This document shows positions 1 through 5,891 of a stretch of 6,512 nt of DNA, piece by piece. The notes beneath the pieces are model-generated. The model did no database searches. It had not been told where the DNA came from and saw only the letters and a list, made by a program, of their open reading frames with translations. The position numbers and the translations under genes are program-made. The DNA comes from an uncultured Gammaproteobacteria bacterium (GTDB lineage Bacteria; Pseudomonadota; Gammaproteobacteria; GCA-001735895), in assembly GCA_937980285.1 (NCBI GenBank), contig CALJQI010000034.1, forward strand, positions 1 to 6,512, in the 5' to 3' direction. The stretch's first letter is position 1; every line of letters begins with the position of its first letter.

Positions 1-3
1 GGT

Positions 4-486
4 TTGAATTCGTGGATAACGAATCCGCAAGCAACGGCCTTGCCGACCAGCGAGATCGAACAAAACGGCGATGCCAGCCTGCAGCAACTGTTTGCCGGCG
101 CCGTGGAACATATGCAGCAGGGGCGCCATCAGCAGGCGCTCGCGCTTTGGCACAGGGCGCTGTTGATGGCTCCCGAGGTTCCGGAGATCCAGGTCAACAT
201 GGGGTTTTCACTTTTCGAACTGGGCCAGTATGCCGCCGCGCGCGATTTTTTTGTCAACGCGATGGAGCAAAACTCGTTTCAGGCCAACGCCTATTACGGG
301 CTGGCGCTGAGCAGCGAAAAAATGGGCGATCTCGAGGGCGCGCTCGGCGCGATGCGCACTTACATCCACCTGGCGGCTGGCGGCGAGGACGACCGCTTCG
401 TCCGTCGCGCGCGCTCGGCGCTATGGGAATGGGAAGCGCAGTTGGCGGAAAACTCTAAAACGCAACCCCCGGCCGAGCCGGAATAA
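4..486 (+). CDS. TPR-repeat protein, probably 5'-truncated by the window edge
   Basis: The product is a small helical protein of three consecutive tetratricopeptide repeats, at about residues 26-59, 60-93 and 94-127, followed by a charged, W/E-rich helix and a Pro/Glu tail. The second repeat has the classic pattern of small residues, a Gly in the turn (FELGQYAAARDFF) and a closing hydrophobic helix. TPRs are protein-protein interaction scaffolds; the arrangement resembles small TPR chaperone or adaptor proteins, but the partner cannot be deduced. No signal peptide is visible. The frame is open to the left edge (codon 1-3 is Gly). The only nearby start is TTG at 4 with no visible ribosome site, and the first internal Met lies inside TPR1, so the true start is probably outside the window. 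The gene converges on the minus-strand operon, 32 bp away, so it is not part of it. Confidence 0.8.
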   Translation: MNSWITNPQATALPTSEIEQNGDASLQQLFAGAVEHMQQGRHQQALALWHRALLMAPEVPEIQVNMGFSLFELGQYAAARDFFVNAMEQNSFQANAYYGLALSSEKMGDLEGALGAMRTYIHLAAGGEDDRFVRRARSALWEWEAQLAENSKTQPPAEPE

Positions 487-505
487 AAAGCCAACGCCGG
501 CCTTA
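482..505 (-). terminator. Candidate intrinsic terminator of the six-gene operon
   Basis: Read on the minus strand, AAGGCCG and TGGCTTT can form a seven-pair stem, including one G-U pair, around a four-base loop (GCGT). The T-rich stretch TTTTTATT overlaps the end of the stem and continues past it. This lies 14-37 bp past the stop of the last propeller gene and overlaps the TPR stop codon on the other strand. On the plus strand the G-U pair becomes A-C, so it should work better for the minus-strand operon. The stem is short, so confidence is moderate. Confidence 0.5.
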
Positions 506-518
506 TTGTCTCGCCGAG

Positions 519-1724
519 CTATCTCTGCAGGCGCGTGACTCCGCCAAAGCTGCCGATCCAGAGTAAATCGTCCTGTTGGGTCGCCATCGAAAACACGGTG
601 TTCGAATACAGGCCTTCATGGATGGTCAGGTAATTTTCGAATTTGCCGTCGTTTACCTGCGCCACGCCGTTACTGGTGCCTACCCATAGAATCCCCTGTT
701 CGTCCTGGTGCAGCATAAATACATGGTTGGAAGGCAAGCCGTCCTGAACCGTGTAGTTGACATATTTTTCACCGTCGAACCGAGCCAGCCCGCCGCCCCA
801 GGTACCGACCCATACGATGCCGTCGGTATCGACTTCGAGCGCGACGATGTAATTCGGGTTATAGGCGGTATCGACCTGCTGCAAGCCCATTTCCACCTTT
901 TGCCTGGCATGGTGGCTGGACATGGTCGCCGGATCGGTGCCGAAGGTATTGTCGCCTTTTACCAACTCGTAAGCCGCGCCCTGGCCATCCTGGTGATTCC
1001 AGTTATCCCAGCGGTCGTTCTGGAAACGCGCCAGCCCGCCCTCGGTAGCGAGCCAGACTTCCCCGTTCTTGCCGAGCGCCAGCCCGTACACCCAGTCGTT
1101 TGGCAGCCCACCGCCGGTATTTTCAACGGTATAGGTTTCCCAGGCGTCCGGATCCGATAGTTGCCCGTTCTTTACCCGGTTGGCGCCCGACCAGGTCGCG
1201 ATCCACATGTCGCCGTCCGGCATCACCAGCACATCGTAGACGAAGGCATCGGCCAGCCCCTCGGGGACATTGAATATTTCGAACTTGTCTTTTGTTTCGT
1301 CGTAAATCGCAAGCCCGCCACCGTAGGTGCCGACCAGCATCTTGTCTTCGGTCCAGCGGCTAACGTGAAAAACGCCGTTGGCCAGCAAGCCGTTGCGCAC
1401 GTCGAACAGGCGATAATCGTCGTCTTCGGAGCTGTAACGGATGACGCCCCCGGAGGTGCCCACCCAGACGATTTTCTGTTCGGCGAAAATCGACTTCACG
1501 TTGCGATTGCCGATGTGAAAATGGGTGAACTTCGGATTTTGCGCCGCCTTGGTGGGCTGGGTCGCGCCTTTTCCGCCGGCCGCCGCCGCTGGTCGATTCC
1601 AGTCCTGTATTTCGGAGATCGTCGGGGCGCTGTTTTCGGCGTCGCGATTGGCGCCCAGCCAGTAGGCGCCCGCGAAGATAGCCGCCAGCAAAACCGCGAC
1701 CAGTGATATTGATTTAATACTCAT
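519..1724 (-). CDS. Exported two-component-regulator propeller (Reg_prop) protein, no kinase domain
   Basis: This is a 401-residue protein with seven Reg_prop motifs of the W-x-G/A-T/S-x-x-G type, near residues 87, 130, 174, 224, 305, 347 and 389. Most are followed by an aromatic or charged strand and a 'GLxxNxV' turn, as in a seven-bladed beta-propeller. Residues 6-24 are hydrophobic (signal peptide or N-terminal anchor), with no lipobox Cys. A Pro/Ala/Gly/Lys-rich linker at about 40-65 precedes the propeller. Motif spacing is 42-50 residues except for 81 between motifs 4 and 5, which marks an insertion or a degenerate blade. Such propellers usually form the periplasmic sensor of hybrid histidine kinases; here the protein ends after the last blade. 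ATG at 1724 is preferred over TTG at 1748 because AGGT lies 5 nt upstream and the Met opens the signal sequence. Last gene of the operon; paralogue of the gene upstream. Ligand unknown. Confidence 0.88.
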   Translation of the reverse strand: MSIKSISLVAVLLAAIFAGAYWLGANRDAENSAPTISEIQDWNRPAAAAGGKGATQPTKAAQNPKFTHFHIGNRNVKSIFAEQKIVWVGTSGGVIRYSSEDDDYRLFDVRNGLLANGVFHVSRWTEDKMLVGTYGGGLAIYDETKDKFEIFNVPEGLADAFVYDVLVMPDGDMWIATWSGANRVKNGQLSDPDAWETYTVENTGGGLPNDWVYGLALGKNGEVWLATEGGLARFQNDRWDNWNHQDGQGAAYELVKGDNTFGTDPATMSSHHARQKVEMGLQQVDTAYNPNYIVALEVDTDGIVWVGTWGGGLARFDGEKYVNYTVQDGLPSNHVFMLHQDEQGILWVGTSNGVAQVNDGKFENYLTIHEGLYSNTVFSMATQQDDLLWIGSFGGVTRLQR

Positions 1725-1729
1725 GAAAG

Positions 1730-1733
1730 ACCT
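1730..1733 (-). promoter_or_regulatory. Ribosome binding site that decides the start of the second propeller gene
   Basis: AGGT on the minus strand lies 5 nt before ATG 1724. The alternative TTG at 1748 has no purine-rich stretch before it, so the shorter protein is favoured. Confidence 0.6.
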
Positions 1734-1762
1734 GTTTGTTTGATTCAATAAGTCGAAATTGG

Positions 1763-2902
1763 TTAACCCGGGCTTGCTTTCAAGCCCAGCCGGACAACGC
1801 CACCGAGGGTGCCTAGCCAGACGTCGCCGTTGGCTTCGATCGCAATCGTGTAGACGTTATTGCTGGGTAGCCCGTGGTGGACGTTCCAGTTGTTCCAGTT
1901 GTTGCCGTCGAAGCGCGACAGGCCCTTGTTGGTGCCAAACCAGTAACTGCCGTCGGGGCCTTGCGCGATCGCGTAAACGATATTGCCGGCGAGACCGTCC
2001 TGTTCCATGAAATTGGTCCAGGCGCCGTCGCGGTAGCGGGTAACTCCGCCACCCCAGGTGCCGGCCCAGATGCTGTCTTCGTGATCGGCGAGTATGCTGA
2101 ATATGTAGCCGGGGTTGTAGGTTGCCTGGCCATTGTTCAGTACGCCGAGGTCGTGCCGGGAGCGGGTGCCGAGACCGGTATTGCGGCTAAAGGGCAGGGC
2201 GTCGGGATTCTCGCCGCCGAGGCCGTCCTTGTGGCTCCAGGAGGTCCAGCTTTCGCCGTCAAAGCGACTGACGCCGCCCTCGGTGCCGAACCAGACCACG
2301 CCCTTGCTATCGACATCGATGCCGTAGACCCATTCGTTGATCAACTCCTTGACATAGGTTTTGAATTCACCGGTTTCGCGATTCAGATAATTGGCGCCCG
2401 CCCAGGTGCCGATCCACAGGCCGCCATCGAGATCGTTTGCAAAAGCGTAGATCCAGTAGTCGGCGAGCCCGTGCAACGGGAAATAGGTCTTCCAGTCGCC
2501 GTCTTTGTAACTCGACATGCCGCCGGCGTTGGTGCCGAACCATTTATAGCCGTCGGGATCGATACCGATGCCGAAAACGTACTCGTTCGCCAGGCCGTGA
2601 TCGCGGGTAAAAGTATTTACCAGCGAGCGGCTTTCGAGGTCGATTTCATTCACGCCGAGCGAAGTTCCTACCCACAGGCGATTGCTGTCGGCCTCGATTG
2701 CGAGCGAGCGTACGTACACCGAGGGCCCGACGTTGAATACGTCCAGGATCTGCGGTAGCGGCTCTTGCGAGGCCTGTTGCGGCTGGCTTGCCGGCGCCTC
2801 GTTCGCTACCGGCGCCGCGGCTTCGCTGTTGTCGGGTTCATCGCTGCAGGCTGTGAGCGCGATCAATACCAGGCATAGCGCCCCCGTGCGCAGGAAAGCC
2901 AT
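1763..2902 (-). CDS. Reg_prop beta-propeller lipoprotein, no kinase domain
   Basis: This is a 379-residue protein with a type II signal peptide: positively charged start, hydrophobic stretch 7-17 and lipobox LTAC with Cys19. Ser at +2 predicts the outer membrane rather than inner-membrane retention. An Ala/Pro/Gln/Glu-rich linker (about 22-50) tethers a propeller with seven W-x-G-T motifs near residues 77, 121, 163, 204, 279, 321 and 362. Spacing is 41-44 except for 75 between motifs 4 and 5, where an extra segment (about 218-265) shares W-x-H-x-D-G, N-T-x-G-T and YNPxYI with the downstream paralogue. Reg_prop propellers normally sense ligands, for example glycans in Bacteroidetes hybrid two-component systems; no output domain is fused here. 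ATG 2902 overlaps the cytochrome stop by one base (TAATG), with AGGA 10 nt upstream. Probable role: surface or periplasmic sensor or scaffold; ligand unknown. Confidence 0.9.
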   Translation of the reverse strand: MAFLRTGALCLVLIALTACSDEPDNSEAAAPVANEAPASQPQQASQEPLPQILDVFNVGPSVYVRSLAIEADSNRLWVGTSLGVNEIDLESRSLVNTFTRDHGLANEYVFGIGIDPDGYKWFGTNAGGMSSYKDGDWKTYFPLHGLADYWIYAFANDLDGGLWIGTWAGANYLNRETGEFKTYVKELINEWVYGIDVDSKGVVWFGTEGGVSRFDGESWTSWSHKDGLGGENPDALPFSRNTGLGTRSRHDLGVLNNGQATYNPGYIFSILADHEDSIWAGTWGGGVTRYRDGAWTNFMEQDGLAGNIVYAIAQGPDGSYWFGTNKGLSRFDGNNWNNWNVHHGLPSNNVYTIAIEANGDVWLGTLGGVVRLGLKASPG

Positions 2903-3207
2903 TAAAATAAAGTCCTGATATGCGCGATCACGTCGAGGGTTTGCTGCTTATTCAGAACGCCGAAGAAAGCGGGGCAGGCGTTTTTTCCTTTCTGGATACG
3001 CGCCAGCAGCGACTGGTCCGACTGCATCATGCCCTGGCCGCGCTTGAAATCCGCCGCTCCCGCCATGGTCGGGCTGCCATTGCCACCATGGCACTGGGCG
3101 CAATGCCGTTGATAGGTCGCACCCCCAAGGGCAGGGTTTGCCGCCAGCGCCAGGTCAGGCCCCATTATCATGAGGGCCAGTAAAATCGAATAAAAGTGTT
3201 TAGACAT
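2902..3207 (-). CDS. Small periplasmic monohaem cytochrome c with Cys at the usual axial Met position
   Basis: This 101-residue class I cytochrome c has a signal peptide with cleavage near ALA|ANP (after residue 22 or 23). One haem-binding motif CAQCH (36-40) is followed by GGNGSPTMAGAADF, and the protein ends with the helix LDVIAHIRTLF. It therefore exports to the periplasm and is matured by covalent haem attachment. In this fold the second haem ligand is normally the Met of an 'MPAF/W' motif; here the motif reads ACPAF, with Cys78 encoded by TGC at 2976-2974. The dihaem cytochrome elsewhere in this window keeps TSMPAW at the aligned place. His/Cys ligation would give a low redox potential; alternatively a Met at 48, 60 or 61 may substitute. 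ATG 3207 is chosen over ATG 3210 because GGAAG lies 5 nt before it and only 2 nt before the other. Coupled to the next gene by a TAATG overlap. Confidence 0.88.
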   Translation of the reverse strand: MSKHFYSILLALMIMGPDLALAANPALGGATYQRHCAQCHGGNGSPTMAGAADFKRGQGMMQSDQSLLARIQKGKNACPAFFGVLNKQQTLDVIAHIRTLF

Positions 3208-3212
3208 CATTG

Positions 3213-3217
3213 CTTCC
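3213..3217 (-). promoter_or_regulatory. Ribosome binding site that separates two adjacent ATG starts of the cytochrome gene
   Basis: GGAAG on the minus strand lies just past the stop codon of the Sel1-repeat gene, 5 nt before ATG 3207 and 2 nt before ATG 3210. The spacing favours the second ATG; the difference is one residue. Confidence 0.5.
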
Positions 3218-3219
3218 GT

Positions 3220-3831
3220 TTAATCTGGTTGATTGACTTTATCATTCCAGGCCCTGGCTTTGTCTGCATCCACCGGCAAGCCCAGTTGCCCCGACGTGTA
3301 TGCCTGTTTGAGGCGATGCATCGAAGGCTTGTCGCCGCGCTCGGCCGCTTTCTGGTACCACTCGGCCGCCAACTGCGGCGCCGCGTCGAAACCCAGATTC
3401 CCTGATTCCAGCGCTTTGGCGTAATACCGCATGGCTTCGGCATGATCCAGCTGCGCCGCCTGTTTGATCAGCTGGCCCGCCTTGAGCGGATCTTTTTCTA
3501 CGCCCTCACCCTTGGCGTACATGCCGCCCAGCCCGTACAGGCCTCCGGCGTCGTTACTATCCGCGGCCTGCCGATACCAGTGGACGGCTTGAGCGTCGTT
3601 TTCGCCCAGGTCGAGGATAAAGGCGAGCGTGGTCTGGGCGGGAGCATATCCTTCGGCGGCCGATTTTTCCAGCAGTTGCATGGCTTCGATCAGGTTGCCC
3701 TTCTTATACTCCAGGATGCCCTTCTCTCCATCGGCCCTGGCGTCGGCCCGCAGCGTGGCGGGCGCTGTCAGCATCAACGTCGAAACGATGATAAGGCGAG
3801 CGAAATCTCTCATTACATCAATCTTTGTCAT
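3220..3831 (-). CDS. Secreted Sel1-like repeat (SLR) protein
   Basis: This 203-residue protein has a signal peptide (hydrophobic 11-24, cleavage likely near ATLRADA at 25-31) and about five Sel1-like helical repeats from residue 34 to the end. Signatures seen include AMQLLEKSAAEGYAPAQ, AVHWYRQAADSNDAGGLYGLG, MYAKGEGVEKDPLKA, AAEWYQKAAERGDKPSM and the terminal LPVDADKARAW. SLR proteins are TPR-like solenoids that scaffold protein complexes, often in the cell envelope and often linked to signalling. The partner is unknown; nearby periplasmic partners would be the propellers, the cytochrome and the thioredoxin. ATG 3831 is used because GAGG, which overlaps the end of the regulator gene, sits 8 nt upstream; the alternative Met7 has no such site. 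The gap to the regulator gene is 3 bp and to the cytochrome ATG is 12 bp, so it sits in mid-operon. Confidence 0.88.
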   Translation of the reverse strand: MTKIDVMRDFARLIIVSTLMLTAPATLRADARADGEKGILEYKKGNLIEAMQLLEKSAAEGYAPAQTTLAFILDLGENDAQAVHWYRQAADSNDAGGLYGLGGMYAKGEGVEKDPLKAGQLIKQAAQLDHAEAMRYYAKALESGNLGFDAAPQLAAEWYQKAAERGDKPSMHRLKQAYTSGQLGLPVDADKARAWNDKVNQPD

Positions 3832-3834
3832 GGT

Positions 3835-5199
3835 TCAGGCCTCAATCGAGGAATCGAGTTTTCGATACAGGCTGGAAACCCCGATCCCGAGGCGGTCAGC
3901 CGCTACCTTGCGATCGCCATTTGCCTCTTCGATCGCGGCCTTGATGATGGCCTGCTCGTAGTTACGCAATTGTCGCTTGAGGCTGTCCTGGCCGCCGCTC
4001 GATGGTTGCTCGGAGAGGTACTCCGATGAGCGGATGTTTTGCGGTAAATCGGAAACCTCGATAACGCCATTTTCCGACAGGATCAAGGATCTTGCCAGCA
4101 CATTTTGCAATTCGCGCACATTGCCGGGCCAGCCGTAAGTCAGCAGGCTCTGCATTGCGGCCGGTTGGACTTCGATGGACTCGGAAATGCCCATTTTCCT
4201 GCTTTCCTTCTGAATGAAATGGCGGATCAATTCAGGCAGGTCTTCCTTTCTTTGTTGCAGCGAGGGTAGCGGAATCTGAAACACGTTGAGACGGAAGTAC
4301 AGGTCTTCCCGGAAACTGCCGTCCTGTACCATCTTGTCCAGGTTCTTGTTGGTGGCGGCGATGATGCGCACGTCGATTTTCCTGGGCTGTTCGCTGCCGA
4401 TGGCGCGCACGTTCTGGTCTTCGATGACGTGTAGCAGCTTGACCTGCAGGTTAAGCGGAAGCTCGCCGATCTCGTCGAGGAAAATCGTGCCCTGGTCGGC
4501 TTCGACGAAAAATCCCCTTTTTGCCTTGTTGGCGCCGGTAAAGGCGCCCTTGGTGTGACCAAAAAACTCGCTTTCGAGCAGGTTTTCCGGAATCGCGCCG
4601 CAGTTGACCGGGATAAAGGGCCGGTCTTTTCTGGGGCTGTTCTGATGGATCAGTTCGGCGATAACGCTTTTACCCGATCCGCTCGGTCCGGTAATCAGTA
4701 CCGTGCTCGAGGTCTGAGCAACCTTGAGCACCAGGCGTTCGACAACCTGCATCACCGGCGAATTCATCACCCAGGTTTCGTTGCTCTGGTTTTTGATCAG
4801 CTCGCGCAACACCTTGTTTTCGGACTTGAGGTGAATGACATCGGCGAGTTGCTCCAGCCGGTTGAGGAAGTCCTCGTTGCGTAACGGTTTGATCATGTAA
4901 TCGTAGGCGCCGGCGCGCATCGCCTCGATAGCGGTATTGACCGAAGCGAAGGCGGTCATCATCAGAAACAGGGTATCGATACCCTGTTGGCGCGCATTTT
5001 CCACGACCTCGATGCCGCTGAGGTCGGGCATGCGTATATCGCATACCGCAACGTCGATATCTCCCTTGGCGAGCCTGGTTAAGGCTTCGTCGCCATTGGC
5101 CGCGATTGAAACTGAATGCCCGGCGTCGGCGGCAACCTTCGACAGTATCTGTCGAATCGCGGGTTCGTCATCGATGATTAACAGTTGTAGAGAAGACAT
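3835..5199 (-). CDS. Sigma-54-dependent NtrC-family response regulator (REC-AAA+-Fis HTH)
   Basis: This 454-residue cytoplasmic activator has a full three-domain layout. The receiver domain (about 4-118) has the acidic pair D10/D11, phospho-acceptor D54 (CDIRMPD), T82 and K104. The AAA+ domain (about 143-372) has Walker A GPSGSGKS (171-178; the family more often has GESGTGKE), the sigma-54-contacting GAFTGA loop (218-223), Walker B IFLDE (239-243), sensor I AATN, the arginine-finger region REDLYFRLNVF, and WPGNVRELQN. The C-terminal Fis-type helix-turn-helix (about 413-450) ends in GVSSLYRKLD. Phosphorylation should drive ring assembly and ATP-dependent opening of a sigma-54 promoter; the exact -24/-12 site upstream of this operon is the obvious target, implying autoregulation. 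No histidine kinase is encoded in the window. Start ATG 5199 has only a weak GGG 8 nt upstream and follows the thioredoxin stop by 5 bp. Relatives include AtoC and ZraR; the specific orthologue is not assignable. Confidence 0.96.
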   Translation of the reverse strand: MSSLQLLIIDDEPAIRQILSKVAADAGHSVSIAANGDEALTRLAKGDIDVAVCDIRMPDLSGIEVVENARQQGIDTLFLMMTAFASVNTAIEAMRAGAYDYMIKPLRNEDFLNRLEQLADVIHLKSENKVLRELIKNQSNETWVMNSPVMQVVERLVLKVAQTSSTVLITGPSGSGKSVIAELIHQNSPRKDRPFIPVNCGAIPENLLESEFFGHTKGAFTGANKAKRGFFVEADQGTIFLDEIGELPLNLQVKLLHVIEDQNVRAIGSEQPRKIDVRIIAATNKNLDKMVQDGSFREDLYFRLNVFQIPLPSLQQRKEDLPELIRHFIQKESRKMGISESIEVQPAAMQSLLTYGWPGNVRELQNVLARSLILSENGVIEVSDLPQNIRSSEYLSEQPSSGGQDSLKRQLRNYEQAIIKAAIEEANGDRKVAADRLGIGVSSLYRKLDSSIEA

Positions 5200-5204
5200 A
5201 GTTA

Positions 5205-5786
5205 TTACCCGTTCAGGCCGTGGCCCGGCGTTAAGTTGCTGGTGTTTGCTCCGAATTCGGGCAGCTGTTGGAGGATATCCTGTCCCGGGAGTAACACCTC
5301 GCTGATGCGCCTGGTGATTACTCCCTGTGGCGAAACGATAAAGGTCTGCGGATATGATTGAATCCCGAGCAGATCCGATGCGAGCTGAAAATTGTCGTCC
5401 TGGAAATTATGAAAGCGGATTTTATACTGCAGCATGAATTCCCGCACCAGGTTGCTGTCCTCGTCGACCGAAACGCCAATCACCGCAAAGCGTTCGGGGT
5501 CGAGGGAGTCGCTCAGTTGCTGCAGAACCGGCATCTCGCTGCGACAGGGTTCGCACCAGGTCGCCCAGAAATTGATCAACAGGGTCTTGCCGTCGAGATC
5601 GATTTCGCCCTCGCTGATACGCTTTGCCTGTCCGAGCGCTGCCAGTGGAAAATTGGCCCCCGCCCCGGGAGCCGGGGCATCGGCATCGCTGCAAGCGGCC
5701 AGCCCCTGCATCAACAGGCCAATGCACAGGAATTGAACAAATCGGGCGCTACCCTGTGGGGCAGGAATGGGTGTAGTTGTGATCAT
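5205..5786 (-). CDS. ResA/TlpA-like thiol-disulfide oxidoreductase, lipoprotein
   Basis: This 193-residue envelope thioredoxin-fold protein has a hydrophobic stretch (16-29) ending in lipobox LAAC with Cys32; Ser at +2 suggests outer-membrane sorting. An Ala/Pro/Gly linker (about 36-46) follows, then the redox domain. The active site is WATWCEPC (C78, C81), with Glu84 three residues after the second Cys, as in ResA, and the cis-Pro is P146 in SYPQTF. ResA-type proteins reduce the CxxCH cysteines of apocytochromes before haem attachment; other TlpA-like proteins reduce different envelope thiols. Here the operon encodes a cytochrome c with an extra Cys, a plausible substrate. It is the first gene of the operon. 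The only reasonable start is ATG 5786, because an in-frame stop lies at 5810-5808 and the next Met is inside the signal peptide; the predicted sigma-54 transcript start is only about 5 nt upstream. Confidence 0.9.
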   Translation of the reverse strand: MITTTPIPAPQGSARFVQFLCIGLLMQGLAACSDADAPAPGAGANFPLAALGQAKRISEGEIDLDGKTLLINFWATWCEPCRSEMPVLQQLSDSLDPERFAVIGVSVDEDSNLVREFMLQYKIRFHNFQDDNFQLASDLLGIQSYPQTFIVSPQGVITRRISEVLLPGQDILQQLPEFGANTSNLTPGHGLNG

Positions 5787-5801
5787 GACTCTTGTTAGTA
5801 T

Positions 5802-5817
5802 TGCAATTCAGGTGCCA
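5802..5817 (-). promoter_or_regulatory. Sigma-54 (-24/-12) promoter of the six-gene operon
   Basis: The minus strand reads TGGCAC-CTGAA-TTGCA, an exact match to the RpoN core consensus TGGCAC-N5-TTGCA/T, with ten bases between the invariant GG (5816-5815) and GC (5804-5803). Transcription would start near 5791, five bases before the ATG at 5786. The position directly upstream of an operon that encodes a sigma-54 activator makes a chance match unlikely. Confidence 0.85.
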
Positions 5818-5820
5818 TCC

Positions 5821-5869
5821 TTTGCCGCAGAGTCGAAAATAATAAATTTCGACTCAGGATGACGGCAAA
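5821..5869. repeat. Composite inverted repeat just upstream of the sigma-54 promoter
   Basis: The inner arms GAGTCGAAA (5830-5838) and TTTCGACTC (5847-5855) are a perfect nine-base inverted repeat around an eight-base AT-only centre. The outer arms TTTGCCG (5821-5827) and CGGCAAA (5863-5869) are a further perfect seven-base pair. The inner centre lies about 51 bp upstream of the predicted transcript start. It could be a protein-binding dyad or, for transcripts reading through from the upstream cytochrome gene, an RNA hairpin. It lacks a following T-tract in either direction, so it is not a classical terminator. Confidence 0.6.
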
Positions 5870-5891
5870 AACGATCGATTGCCCGAAATCC

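Noticed and set aside
1725..1748. TTG start at 1748 extending the last propeller gene by eight codons
   Set aside because: There is no ribosome site before it, whereas ATG 1724 has AGGT at proper spacing and opens the signal sequence.
1751..1758. AGTCGAAA between the two propeller genes, identical to half of the inverted repeat near the promoter
   Set aside because: It is a single 8-mer with no second arm or promoter next to it; a chance match at this length is not unlikely in the window.
849..2251. Frameshift or assembly error as the cause of the odd gap between propeller motifs 4 and 5
   Set aside because: Both genes stay in frame through the gap, and the two segments share conserved residues, so the gap is a genuine shared insertion.
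1874..2758. Long plus-strand open frame (about 294 codons) antisense to the propeller lipoprotein, with similar ones at 708-1706
   Set aside because: They mirror the repetitive, GC-rich propeller codons, have no recognisable domain and no ribosome site, and lie wholly over well-supported minus-strand genes.
5868..5880. Possible IHF site (minus strand AATCGATCGTTTT) between the dyads and the sigma-54 promoter
   Set aside because: The location near -83 is attractive, but two of the nine defined consensus positions fail, so it is not supportable as a feature.
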